From JANNYA01 sp031422315 (GTDB lineage Bacteria; Pseudomonadota; Gammaproteobacteria; Xanthomonadales; SZUA-5), in NCBI GenBank assembly GCA_031422315.1, contig JANOQN010000084.1:1-39258 (forward strand): DNA of 39,258 bases, read 5' to 3'. Positions within the stretch are counted from its first letter, which is position 1; each line of letters begins with the position of its first letter. The position numbers and the translations under genes were made by a program. Under the pieces are notes generated by a model. The model was not told the origin of the DNA, did no database searches, and worked only from the letters and a program-made list of their open reading frames with translations. Below are positions 25,104 to 33,814 of this stretch, one piece after another.

Positions 25104-25115
25104 TAAGGCGGCGAA

Positions 25116-26048
25116 ATGCCCGTAAACATTCGCGAAGTTCACCTGTGCGGCCCGACGGCTAGCGGCAAAAGCGGGCTTGCCGAGCGCTTAGCGCTAGCGT
25201 TTAATGGCGAAATTATCAGCGTCGATTCCGCGCAAATCTATCGCGGCATGGATATAGGTACTGCTAAACCGTCAAGCGATGTACGCGCACACATTGCGCA
25301 TCATTTAGTTGACATCCTAGAACCCGAGCAAAGCTACAGCGCCGCGCAATTTGCCGCAGACGCTAACGCGGCGATTTTGGATATTCAAGCGCGCGGCAAA
25401 CTGCCCATTTTAGTCGGCGGCACCATGCTGTATTTTCGCGCGCTGGGCCGAGGTTTGAGCGAACTGCCGGTTTCTGATCCAGCAATCCGTGCTGCACTAC
25501 AGGCAGATATGGTTGCACGCGGCAGCGCAGCACTGCATGCCGATTTAGCAAGGGTCGATCCGAAAGCCGCCGCTAGAATTCATGCCAACGATACCCAGCG
25601 CATTGTGCGCGCACTGGAAGTTTTCCACGCCACCGGCACGCCAATTAGCGCGCTGCAAACCAAAGCCAGCTCGAATGCGAGTGACGCGCCCGCGCCCGGC
25701 CAGCTTCGCATTGCGCTATTCCCGACGGATCGCGCAGCTTTGCACAGCAAAATCGCCGAGCGTTTTAGTGCGATGCTGGACGACGGTCTAGTCGCAGAAG
25801 TCGCCAAACTGCGCCAACGTACGGAACTAACCGCTGTTCACCCGAGCATGCGCAGCGTCGGCTATCGGCAAACCTGGGCACATCTGGACGGCGAATATGC
25901 TTTAGCCGAGCTAAGCGAAAAAGGCATCGCCGCTACGCGCCAGCTCGCTAAGCGGCAAATGACTTGGCTGCGATCTGATCCTGGGCTGCTTTGCTTCGAT
26001 GGCAATGCGGTTGATGTTTATTCGGCGATTGCTAGAGCGCTTGTTTAA
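25116..26048 (+). CDS. miaA: tRNA dimethylallyltransferase
   Basis: MiaA adds a dimethylallyl group to A37 of tRNAs that read codons starting with U. The 310-aa product has the P loop GPTASGKSGLA near residue 12, the substrate segment SVDSAQIYRGMDIGTAKP, HHLVDILEP, VGGTMLYFRAL, the RIHANDTQRIVRALEV segment and the C-terminal RQLAKRQMTWLRSD that contacts tRNA. Length is normal. AAGG lies about eight bases before the ATG. In most gammaproteobacteria it follows mutL and precedes hfq; here a REP pair precedes it and an AraC-type regulator follows. Confidence 0.97.
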   Translation: MPVNIREVHLCGPTASGKSGLAERLALAFNGEIISVDSAQIYRGMDIGTAKPSSDVRAHIAHHLVDILEPEQSYSAAQFAADANAAILDIQARGKLPILVGGTMLYFRALGRGLSELPVSDPAIRAALQADMVARGSAALHADLARVDPKAAARIHANDTQRIVRALEVFHATGTPISALQTKASSNASDAPAPGQLRIALFPTDRAALHSKIAERFSAMLDDGLVAEVAKLRQRTELTAVHPSMRSVGYRQTWAHLDGEYALAELSEKGIAATRQLAKRQMTWLRSDPGLLCFDGNAVDVYSAIARALV

Positions 26049-26108
26049 GCGCGTAGCAGGAATAAGCTGGCACAATAAACGTCAGCTTGCTATCGCCGAA
26101 CCTGCATT

Positions 26109-27188
26109 ATGTTCGATTCCTATCTATTGTTTTTCTTTGCCGCCTTGGGCTCTTTCAACGGCCTAGCGCTGACGCTCTACCTGCTGTGGCGAAAACCCGT
26201 AACGCCTGCACTGCGCTGGCTGGCGGCGCTGGTGTTTGTGCTTAGCGTGCGCACCGGCAAGTCGGTGGTATTTTACTTCTGGCCTGAGGTTCCCAAGCTG
26301 TATTTGCAAATCGGCTTGACCGCGTGCGCGCTGATTGGCGTGTGCCTGCTCGGTTTCGTGCGCGCCTGGGCCGATCCAAAGGCGAGCGGCACCCGCAAAG
26401 ATCCGCTGGTGGTGTTGGGCGTGCTGGCGCTGGCTATCACGTTTGACGTGGTCTATCCCTACGACGCGTATTTAAACCTGTGGCGCGATGGGCCAGTCAT
26501 CAAATTTATCTACACGAGCTGGTTGCTGTGCATTGTGCTCGCAGCGGGGCTGGTATTTCGCACAATTCGACAGGGCAAGGCGCATGCAAGCGCGGCAGTC
26601 TCGACTGGGATGCTGACAAACACCCAGGTTGTTTCGGTGGTCACCGGCGTCGCATTGGTCTGGCTCGCCTATTACACTTCCGGCTTCACATCCTACATTG
26701 TCGGTGCGCTGTCGTTTTCGTTTTTGCTGTATTTGAGCGCCATGATCGCAGTCGCCCAGCGCACCTGGGCATCGGCTGGCTCGGTGGCGACTTTGCCCGA
26801 ACCACCTGAGCCCTATCAAGATCGCAAGATCGACCCAAGCGAGGCCAGGGCCGAATTGCAGTCCTTGCACAAGCTGATGCAGGTAGAGCGGCTGTACACC
26901 AATGCTGGTTTGACGCTCAACAAAGTAGCAAGAAGGCTGAATATGCCTGCCGCTCGCCTGTCGCAATTGCTCAATGACAACCATAAAACGCCGTTCAAGC
27001 AATACCTGACGCTGCTGCGAATCGACGCAGCAAAATCGCTGATGTCCAAGCCCGATCCGATGTCAATGGAGCAAATCGCCGAGGCCGTAGGTTTTCTATC
27101 TATGTCGACTTTTTACAGCAGCTTTAAGAAGCTCGAGGGCACCACACCGGCCGCTTGGCGGCAAACGCTAGTGGATTCGGACTCCTAA
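26109..27188 (+). CDS. Membrane-anchored AraC-type transcription regulator
   Basis: The N-terminal ~220 residues contain about seven hydrophobic segments with short loops. A linker (~230-260) leads to a C-terminal AraC HTH domain (~268-355): LTLNKVARRLNMPAARLSQLLN is the first helix-turn-helix, and MEQIAEAVGFLSMSTFYSSFKKLEG the second, followed by TPAAWR. Regulators of this 7TM-AraC layout sense a signal at or in the membrane. It is followed 92 bases later by the exported NTF2/DJ-1 fusion gene on the same strand, the most likely target. That regulatory link is inferred only from position. Confidence 0.9.
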   Translation: MFDSYLLFFFAALGSFNGLALTLYLLWRKPVTPALRWLAALVFVLSVRTGKSVVFYFWPEVPKLYLQIGLTACALIGVCLLGFVRAWADPKASGTRKDPLVVLGVLALAITFDVVYPYDAYLNLWRDGPVIKFIYTSWLLCIVLAAGLVFRTIRQGKAHASAAVSTGMLTNTQVVSVVTGVALVWLAYYTSGFTSYIVGALSFSFLLYLSAMIAVAQRTWASAGSVATLPEPPEPYQDRKIDPSEARAELQSLHKLMQVERLYTNAGLTLNKVARRLNMPAARLSQLLNDNHKTPFKQYLTLLRIDAAKSLMSKPDPMSMEQIAEAVGFLSMSTFYSSFKKLEGTTPAAWRQTLVDSDS

Positions 27189-27280
27189 AACACGATTCAG
27201 GAGTTTTAAAACACGCTCTAAGATATTGATTCACAAAGGTATCGAACAGAATCTAGGCTCCACCATCCGGAGCTCTACCG

Positions 27281-28447
27281 ATGACAAAAACGCTTTACAC
27301 ACTCAAGCTGTTTGGAATCGCACTGTTCGCGCTGTGCGGAACCGCGTTTGCCCAGCCCGCCACTGACCAGCTTCAGGTCGAAGCAGTCATTCAGGACTAT
27401 CTGGCGGGCACTTCCTTTAATCGCCCTAATCAGCTCAAACGCGCGTTTCACCCTGATGCGCGCCTGTATCTAGACAACGGCACCGGCGGCATGCGTGAAG
27501 TACTGTTTGCTGACTACCTTAAGGGCTTTGGCGAAAAAGTTGGGCAGTTCAACGGCCGCTTCGGTGGCTTGCTCAGCGTCCAAATTGACGGCGGCGTCGC
27601 GACTGCGAAAGCGGAAGTGTTACACGCCAGACTTCAGGCCCGCTTTGCGGATTTCTTTTTGCTCAAGAAGATCGATGGCAAGTGGCTGATTATCAGCAAA
27701 ACCGCCGCCCGCCAGCCCGCCGCAGTACACGGCCGAAAAGTGGTGCTGGTGGTGTCCAATGCCCACACCATGCCGGGCACTGATTTAAACGCGGGCAATA
27801 GTTTTGGCGAGCTGTTGCATGCTTACACAGGATTTCGCGCTGCTGGCTATGGCGTGCAGTTCGTTAGCCCAAAGGGCGGCGCGGTACCGCTGGCCTACAT
27901 CGATTTTACCGATGCCGAACACCGCGCGAATTTTTACGACACCGATTTCATGTGGGGCTTAGCCAATACCCGCACGCCTGAAGAAGTAGCCGCAAGCGAA
28001 TATTCCGCGCTGATGTACATCGGCGGCAGTGCGGCGATGTACGGCGTTGCGGAACATCCAGGCATGCAAGCTTTGGCGATGCGCATCTATGAAAAGCAAA
28101 ACGGCATTGTTGCAGCGGTCTGCCACGGCAGCGCTGGGCTGGTGGACTTAAAACTTGCCAACGGCACTGCACTGGTCAGCGGCAAGCGCGTCACTGGCTA
28201 CCCTGATGCCTTTGAAGACATGGATGCACCGTACTACAAGACCTTTCCATTTTCGATCGAACAGCGCTTGCGGGAAAACAAAGGACGATTTAGCGCCGGT
28301 GTGCGTGCCCGCGCGCATGTAGAAGTCGATGGCCGCTTGATCACCGGCATGAATTGGGAATCCACGAACGGCGTCGTGGCCGCCATCGTTAAGACGCTGC
28401 AATCGCAGGCTGATGTGACAAAACTTAATTCCGCACTCACCAAATAA
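27281..28447 (+). CDS. Exported fusion of NTF2-like and DJ-1/PfpI domains
   Basis: A signal peptide (1-25, ending AFAQP) is followed by an NTF2-like/lumazine-binding domain (~28-142, ending FLLKKIDGKWLIISK) and a DJ-1/PfpI-superfamily domain (~152-385). The DJ-1 part has SFGELLHAYTGFRAAGYGV with Glu177 at the usual conserved acidic position, YIGGS, and the nucleophile Cys281 in AAVCHGSAGL, with His282 after it as in Hsp31/PfpI types. Relatives are glyoxalases, chaperones, deglycases or isonitrile hydratases; the reaction here is unknown. Export of a DJ-1 domain is unusual. The N-terminal domain is paralogous to the next gene product. Confidence 0.87.
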   Translation: MTKTLYTLKLFGIALFALCGTAFAQPATDQLQVEAVIQDYLAGTSFNRPNQLKRAFHPDARLYLDNGTGGMREVLFADYLKGFGEKVGQFNGRFGGLLSVQIDGGVATAKAEVLHARLQARFADFFLLKKIDGKWLIISKTAARQPAAVHGRKVVLVVSNAHTMPGTDLNAGNSFGELLHAYTGFRAAGYGVQFVSPKGGAVPLAYIDFTDAEHRANFYDTDFMWGLANTRTPEEVAASEYSALMYIGGSAAMYGVAEHPGMQALAMRIYEKQNGIVAAVCHGSAGLVDLKLANGTALVSGKRVTGYPDAFEDMDAPYYKTFPFSIEQRLRENKGRFSAGVRARAHVEVDGRLITGMNWESTNGVVAAIVKTLQSQADVTKLNSALTK

Positions 28448-28505
28448 AAGCCGCACTCGATGAAACATATTCAACACTCAACAACGCTAATCAGGAAACT
28501 TTAAA

Positions 28506-28958
28506 ATGATGAAACAAGTGCTTCAACCCATTTTATTCGCCGCCTTACTCATGTCTCCCTACACGGCGACCGCGCAGAGCGCCGAGCATGAAGCGGTAAA
28601 GTTAGCCATGCAAGACTTTATACTAGCCTATGAAACTGGCGACGGTGCGTACATCCGAAAGCGCTTTCGCAGTGATGGTGTGATGATCGGCCATGCCGCA
28701 AAAACTGATAAGGTAATGGTTGTCAGCGGTAGTGAGTTTGCCAACCGATTCGATGGCACGATTGCCGCAGATGAAAGCCAGCGCAAGCGCACCGTTGAAA
28801 TCTTAGACATTACCGACAATGCAGCGCTGGCCAAAGTCACCTTGGACTACCCGACATGGGACGGCGTGGACTACATTGCACTCACCAAAATTGACGGCGA
28901 ATGGATGATCATCAGCAAGGCTTGGAGCGGCAAGGTGAAGGCTGCGCCGAAGCTGTAG
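28506..28958 (+). CDS. Exported NTF2-like protein, 150 aa
   Basis: The product has a signal peptide (1-23, ending TATAQS) and a single NTF2/lumazine-binding fold: EAVKLAMQDFILAYETGDGAYIRKRF, HPD-like region replaced by RSDGVMIGHA, and a final strand IALTKIDGEWMIISKAW. This last strand closely matches FLLKKIDGKWLIISKTA of the fusion protein encoded just upstream, so the two share a recent duplication. AGGAAA lies eight bases before the first of two adjacent ATG codons. The 58-base gap suggests one transcript with the fusion gene. The ligand is unknown. Confidence 0.82.
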   Translation: MMKQVLQPILFAALLMSPYTATAQSAEHEAVKLAMQDFILAYETGDGAYIRKRFRSDGVMIGHAAKTDKVMVVSGSEFANRFDGTIAADESQRKRTVEILDITDNAALAKVTLDYPTWDGVDYIALTKIDGEWMIISKAWSGKVKAAPKL

Positions 28959-29235
28959 GTCGGGGTTTGATCGCCAGCGCTTGAACGTTTGCTTGATGAC
29001 GCTAACTTACTTCGTCGTTGCGATTAATTCTCTGACAGATTTAGTTAGCTTGACACGTATAGTTGTAGTTGGATTGACTCGACCGGCAATATGCACCGGC
29101 CCCTGCAAGTTCGGTGTGACCTAACTGTAAGGTTTTGATTTTGACATCAAGGTCGCCCTGAGCTCAAGCGTTGCGCCGGTGGCGAAGCTGCCGGGTGTAA
29201 AAGGCGCTAACGGTCGTAGTCGATTAATTCTTAGC

Positions 29236-30105
29236 TTACTCCGGCAACCGAACCCTTAAATACACCGCAAATCGTGGCAATCCATGCACAGTAAAACCCC
29301 GGTAGCGAAACGTGACATGGCTGCCAATAGGCGGTGGGTTGGCGCGCTCGAACTTACTAAAACCGGTGCCAATAGAAAAGCGCTTGCCGTTTTCTAACTG
29401 CACCCGCAGTGCGCCGAGCTGGCCTTTGAACTGACCCTTGCCCGGCAAATGGCCGACCACTTTGGCTTCCATATCGTGCCAAGGCTTGAGTTTTAGCAGA
29501 ACATCGCTGCGGCCGGTGATGTAAGGCGCGCTCGTTAAGTGCAGCATCAGGCCTTCACCGCCTTTCGCTAGTACGCTTTGCAATTGCCTCTCTAAATCCG
29601 GCAGATTGTTCGTGCGCCGCTGCGGGATTGTGCGCAGTGGTGTATCTGGATTTGCGCGCAAAGCCTGAACTACGATTTGTTCAATGCGTTTGGCACGCTC
29701 GGCAAAACCGCCGGGGCCGTTGGGTAGCTCAAAGATGTGGTACTGCACGCCCAGCCATGCATCCTTGCCTGGTTGAGCCAACCGAACAATAGCCGACAGC
29801 GCTTCAAAGCGCTGATAGCCTAGCCAAAGTTCGCCATCTAAGGCTTGATTTTTAGGTAGCTGATTTAAAAACGCGCTCGGTGCTTGAATCAAACCGCCGC
29901 TTCGATATTGCAATGTTTTGCCGTCCCAAATTGCACGAATGCCGTCCAACTTTTCACTGACTAGGTAGTCTTGAATCTGAAAATTCGGGCGATTTTTTAG
30001 CTCAAGCGTTTCCGCCAACAGCACCGGGGCAGCCGCGAAAAGCGAAGCGCAAGTAAACCAAGTGACCGCTAGCAAACACGCTAGGCGTGAAAAAAACTTG
30101 CTCAC
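29236..30105 (-). CDS. ligE: ATP-dependent DNA ligase, LigE type, exported
   Basis: This 289-aa minimal ATP-dependent ligase seals nicks. The adenylated Lys is Lys52 in SEKLDGIRA (motif I). Motif III is DGELW near 90-94, motif IV EGLMLH at ~184-189 and motif V LLKLKPW at ~203-209. An OB-fold domain follows (EAKVVGHLPGKGQFKGQLGALRV). The first ~25 residues are a signal peptide (hydrophobic core, SLFAAAP), as in LigE enzymes of Haemophilus, Neisseria and Vibrio, which are thought to act in the periplasm, perhaps on incoming DNA. Its GTG start overlaps the xseA stop by four bases (GTGA), so translation is coupled to that gene. Confidence 0.92.
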   Translation of the reverse strand: MSKFFSRLACLLAVTWFTCASLFAAAPVLLAETLELKNRPNFQIQDYLVSEKLDGIRAIWDGKTLQYRSGGLIQAPSAFLNQLPKNQALDGELWLGYQRFEALSAIVRLAQPGKDAWLGVQYHIFELPNGPGGFAERAKRIEQIVVQALRANPDTPLRTIPQRRTNNLPDLERQLQSVLAKGGEGLMLHLTSAPYITGRSDVLLKLKPWHDMEAKVVGHLPGKGQFKGQLGALRVQLENGKRFSIGTGFSKFERANPPPIGSHVTFRYRGFTVHGLPRFAVYLRVRLPE

Positions 30106-31466
30106 GGCGTGTGCTTTGCTGGGGTTGCTTGCACATCAACCAGGCCGTCTGCCATGCGCAATTGCAGCACTGCGGGCACAGCAATTTGCCCGGCTCGCGA
30201 ATAAATTTGTCCACTTACGCCATCTTGCACGATCGCATAGCCGCGCTCCAAGGTGCGCTCAGGTGATAACGCGCGGAGCTGTAAATCTGCTTGCGCCAAG
30301 GTGCGCTTCGCGTTGATCAATCTAGAATTGACCGCCTTTTCCAGCGCCATTCGCGCACTCATCAAACGGTGTCGATTTTTTTGCAAAACCGGCACTGGAT
30401 CCGCGCTGTTTAACCTTGCCGCATCATTTTTCAGGCGCTGTAAAAGCTGCGCAAATTGGGCTTGCAAAGCACGCTGTAATAGCGATTTGGCGTGTGCAAG
30501 GCGCTCGCGATTACGGCCAATAATGGCGATGGGTGAGTTAGCTTGTAGTAGCCGAAATTGTTGCTCAAGCTTGAATTGATATTGCTCTAATCGGCCCTGC
30601 ACGATTCGGCGCATGCGGGCTGAATTTTGCGTCAACTGTGCTTGCAAACGCTGCCGATCCGGTGCAATTAACTCGGCCGCCGCGCTGGGCGTTGCGGCGC
30701 GCACGTCGGCGATAAAATCAATCAGCGAAAAATCAATCTCATGTCCAACCGCAGCCACCACTGGAATCGGAAAACCTGCCAATTGACGCGCCAGCGTTTC
30801 ATCATTAAAACAGGCCAAATCCTGTGCGGAGCCGCCGCCCCTCGTCACCAGTAACACATCATAGCGACTAGCGACGCTCGCAATTTCAGACACGCGTTGA
30901 CGCAGCTGAGCAATCGCTTCATCGCCCTGCACCAAGCTTGGCCAAATCTCAACCTGCAAGAGCGGATAGCGCCGTGCAAATACCGCCAACACATCGCTAA
31001 TCGCTGCGCCCTGCGGGGAAGTTAACACTGCCACCCGGCGCGGAAACGCCGGTAAAGCGCGCTTTTTCGCGACATCAAACAAACCCTCGGCTTGCAGCCT
31101 AGCTTTCGCTTCTTCAAAAGCGCGCTGCAGCTGGCCGGAACCTGCGGCTTCCACCTGTTCGGCCACCATTTGCAGCTCGCCACGGGCGTCGTAAAGCGTT
31201 ACTCGGCCTCGTACGCGCAGCTTTTCACCATTGACCGGCGCAATTTTGCTGTACAGGTTGCGGCCTTTGAACATTGCCACTTTTAAAGTGGCGTCTTGAT
31301 CCTTTAGCGTGAAATACCAGTGCCCGCTCGGCATCGGCTTAAAGCCATTGACCTCACCTTCTACCCACACGCTGGTAAAGCTGTCCTCCAGCACGCCGCG
31401 AATCAAGGCGGCAAGCTGCGAGACACTCAAGGTGGGTCGCGTGGTAGGTAGAGCGGCTGTCGTCAT
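30102..31466 (-). CDS. xseA: Exodeoxyribonuclease VII large subunit
   Basis: XseA with small subunit XseB degrades single-stranded DNA. The start at 31466 is preferred because AGAGG lies just before it and the family OB-fold begins at once (LSVSQLAALIRGVLEDSFTSVWVEGE), removing 40 unsupported upstream residues. Later motifs are AVLTSPQGAAISDVL, DVLLVTRGGGSAQDL, VAAVGHEIDFSLIDFIADVRA-type catalytic core with TPSAAAEL, and a long coiled-coil C-terminus ending in LERGYAIVQD. The protein is about 454 aa, normal for the family. No xseB is nearby. The ligase gene overlaps its 3' end. Confidence 0.96.
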   Translation of the reverse strand: MTTAALPTTRPTLSVSQLAALIRGVLEDSFTSVWVEGEVNGFKPMPSGHWYFTLKDQDATLKVAMFKGRNLYSKIAPVNGEKLRVRGRVTLYDARGELQMVAEQVEAAGSGQLQRAFEEAKARLQAEGLFDVAKKRALPAFPRRVAVLTSPQGAAISDVLAVFARRYPLLQVEIWPSLVQGDEAIAQLRQRVSEIASVASRYDVLLVTRGGGSAQDLACFNDETLARQLAGFPIPVVAAVGHEIDFSLIDFIADVRAATPSAAAELIAPDRQRLQAQLTQNSARMRRIVQGRLEQYQFKLEQQFRLLQANSPIAIIGRNRERLAHAKSLLQRALQAQFAQLLQRLKNDAARLNSADPVPVLQKNRHRLMSARMALEKAVNSRLINAKRTLAQADLQLRALSPERTLERGYAIVQDGVSGQIYSRAGQIAVPAVLQLRMADGLVDVQATPAKHTP

Positions 31467-31642
31467 GATGCCTCTGGAAAATCCGAGCGCTGAGTGTCCG
31501 CAAAGCGAAGCCCGAGTCAACTGCTTTGAGGTGAAATAGTGTGGCGTCATGCGGGCAATGTTGCCCAGCACACGAACAATCAGCACTCAGGCAGCAATTT
31601 TGTAGGCTGTCAGGCAAATCTGACAGCTATTGCTTCTGACAT

Positions 31643-32656
31643 TCACAAACTAAATCTGTTGATTAAAACAACGACACTTTCAGTCTTTTCGCCAAACATA
31701 TCCTTTGCCCAATTATTAGGTGAAGTAAGCTTGTCCAAAATTAAAAACAATGCAAATCCTTCGTCTTGCGACCACCATTTTCCGCCACGCCTTACCCCTA
31801 CAATCGCAATTTCGCTCTTTATGTTGCCACCTTCTGGATGCGTCAACCATAAGAACATTGAGTATTGCCCGAGCCCTTCCATGGTAAGAAAAAAATCGTC
31901 GATTTCTTTAAGGTTTTCAAACTTGCCGTTGAAATACTTATTGTGCCGCTGATTCATTAATGACAAGCCTTCACTTAATTCAGTTTTGTCTAACGCATTG
32001 TTTTTTATTGAGCCATATAAAATTCTAGTTTCTTTCTTGTATAATTTCAGATATTCCTGGTCTTTCGAGAAAATATTCTGAACGATGTCATCACTAAATT
32101 CAATCCCAAAAGAACTCTGCTTTTCAAACACCGTTGCTTTTTTACCAAAATTCTGCATCTGTTGTGAGTGAGAAAATTCGTGGATAAATACACCCGTGAT
32201 GAGATTTTCTAACCCCAACTCTTTACTTGAAACTTCTGCCTGCTTCCAAAAACTCGGTAATGGCATCACGAAAAACGATTTACCTTCAGTCGGGATCTCC
32301 CCCGCAAATGCCATTAAGCTAATCGGTACTTCTGATTTGTCTGGGAGTGTAATTGAGTCGTTGTGTAATTCCCTTCTCCAATAAAATCGCAAATTCATTA
32401 GATTATTGCCTTTAACAGGCCTGCCTTTTTTGACGGCCACATCAGAGGTTGAATACACATATTTGTCATCAAAAAAAACAAATTCCACTGGCCTAGCTTG
32501 GTCAATTCCATAGATATTTTTGCTAACTAATTCCCAAGCAGAAAACCAATTTTTGGTTGCGCTATGAAATTCTAAGCTGCTCTTTTTGTCATCAGCATTA
32601 CTTTGTCCGCAAACAAAAAAACTCGCAAAGAATAGAAGGTAAAATATTTTCATCAT
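31643..32656 (-). CDS. Exported HExxH protein, candidate zinc peptidase
   Basis: The 337-aa product has a signal peptide (1-21, ending SNADD). Residues 159-163 are HEFSH within TGVFIHEFSHSQQ, the zinc-binding motif of metallopeptidases. About 97 residues later MEGLGQYSMFLW contains Glu260 in the EGLxQY form typical of a gluzincin third ligand. I see no match to a named peptidase family. Two adjacent ATGs are possible starts, and no good ribosome binding site is visible. The gene is markedly AT-rich and its codon use (many AAA, TTT, ATT) differs from its neighbours, which suggests horizontal acquisition. Substrate unknown. Confidence 0.72.
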   Translation of the reverse strand: MMKIFYLLFFASFFVCGQSNADDKKSSLEFHSATKNWFSAWELVSKNIYGIDQARPVEFVFFDDKYVYSTSDVAVKKGRPVKGNNLMNLRFYWRRELHNDSITLPDKSEVPISLMAFAGEIPTEGKSFFVMPLPSFWKQAEVSSKELGLENLITGVFIHEFSHSQQMQNFGKKATVFEKQSSFGIEFSDDIVQNIFSKDQEYLKLYKKETRILYGSIKNNALDKTELSEGLSLMNQRHNKYFNGKFENLKEIDDFFLTMEGLGQYSMFLWLTHPEGGNIKSEIAIVGVRRGGKWWSQDEGFALFLILDKLTSPNNWAKDMFGEKTESVVVLINRFSL

Positions 32657-32939
32657 AGTTGGGAGTCTTTTAGTTGGGTCGTTAAGGAAATCGAGTTGCT
32701 CGATTGTTTAGTGATAAACGCGCCGCCAAAGCCAAAGCGAACAGGAAAGTTCTGCCACGGTTAAAGTAGATGTAAAACGACAGACTGGCATCGATATCAG
32801 CGCAGCGGTTCAACATAACTCTCTATGGCCCATATTTTTTGTTCGTTTCAGTGCCCTCATATCGTTATTGTGATTTGGCGACACTGAAATCAAACGTTGC
32901 GTTGAGTCATTACGCCGTGAAGCGAACCAGGAGTTTTGT

Positions 32940-33155
32940 ATGGCTAGAGTTCTTTGGGTACTGCTATTTGTCATTATCGGCTTTGCCGTTGCAGCGCCGG
33001 CGGGCTACTTCCTTGTCTCGAAACTGTCGTCGAATCGCCACGACGGCGCGGTCGAAGCGATCATGACTGCGGTTTTTGTTTTTGGCCCCATCGGTGCAAT
33101 CGTAGCGGGCGTGGGCGCTTTCATTCGAACCGCGAACTGGGGCGGTAGGGAATGA
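32940..33155 (+). CDS. Small membrane protein, 71 aa
   Basis: The ATG is preceded by AGGAG at 32929-32933, a strong ribosome binding site. The product has two hydrophobic segments (residues ~4-26 and ~40-62) joined by a short polar loop (SSNRHDGAVEA) and ends in a polar TANWGGRE. It should span the inner membrane twice. No function is recognised. The ~280 bases upstream hold no other gene that I can see. Confidence 0.65.
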   Translation: MARVLWVLLFVIIGFAVAAPAGYFLVSKLSSNRHDGAVEAIMTAVFVFGPIGAIVAGVGAFIRTANWGGRE

Positions 33156-33220
33156 TTGAGCGCGCGCCATTTTCTACCAGCCTTGTCGGCAAATAGTTCA
33201 ATCCAATTGCGAGTCATGAG

Positions 33221-33277
33221 TTACTCAATGCCACTCTTAAACGTGGCATCTTGCACCCGCGCCACAATAGAAGCGAA
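33221..33277 (-). pseudogene. Decayed C-terminal tail of a GFE-type protein
   Basis: On the minus strand the last codons before TAA read SIVARVQDATFKSGIE. Compared with the protein end at 39060-39101 (SIVEAPPVQDDIFKSGFE), the residues SIV, VQD and FKSG are shared and the final Phe is replaced by Ile. The nucleotides match over the same span. Upstream codons on this strand overlap the start of the thioesterase gene and are not coding-like. I read this as the last scrap of a deleted gene of the same tail family. Confidence 0.55.
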
Positions 33278-33328
33278 CACGCTTATGATTAGGCGTCTTA
33301 CAAACCACCACATCTGATCGGCGCTGCA

Positions 33329-33751
33329 ATGAATCCAATTCAACTTGTACGACAGGTGACCGCGCTCACCGGATTCACTCGTTCGGCGGGTGTCGAAGTC
33401 AATTCGGCAGAGCCAGGTCGCGTTGAACTTACGCTTGCAAAAAAGCCAGAGCTTCTTCAATTTAAGGGTTACTTTCACGGCGGAATCGTCTCTGGTCTGG
33501 CGGATCATGCTGCTGGCGCAGCAGCAACAACAGCCCTGCCACCGGGTAAAATTGCCGTTACAGTAGATTTGCACGTCAACTTTTTAGCGCCAGCGAGTGG
33601 CGACACAATAGTTGCCAAGGCGCAAGCCTTGCAGGTTGGCAGCACCATTTGCGTGGTTTCTGTCTCGGTTGAAGCGCAAACGCCTACCGGCATTAAGGTG
33701 TGTGCGGTAGCGAACGCCGTACTCCGCGTCGTGGATATGCCTAAGCTCTAA
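33329..33751 (+). CDS. PaaI-family hotdog thioesterase
   Basis: The 140-aa protein has a single hotdog domain with the PaaI signature YFHGGIVSGLADHAAGAAA near residues 48-66, followed by VTVDLHVNFLAPASGD and a final strand ending in ANAVLRVV. In this family His-Gly-Gly and the Asp in LADHA frame the active site for acyl-CoA hydrolysis in the cytoplasm. There is no signal peptide. Substrate cannot be predicted. The neighbouring genes are not in an obvious acyl-CoA pathway. Confidence 0.88.
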   Translation: MNPIQLVRQVTALTGFTRSAGVEVNSAEPGRVELTLAKKPELLQFKGYFHGGIVSGLADHAAGAAATTALPPGKIAVTVDLHVNFLAPASGDTIVAKAQALQVGSTICVVSVSVEAQTPTGIKVCAVANAVLRVVDMPKL

Positions 33752-33814
33752 GCCTTTAAAGTGCGTGGCTGATCCTCAGATCGCCACGCCATCACGAGGC
33801 GAGCGAAATCTTTG

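Noticed and set aside
28959..29235. Search for a gene or RNA in the gap between the NTF2-like gene and ligE
   Set aside because: No frame with a start signal, no strong hairpin with T run and no recognised RNA was seen.
31467..31586. 40-codon extension of xseA
   Set aside because: Family members begin at the OB fold; AGAGG directly precedes the ATG at 31466.
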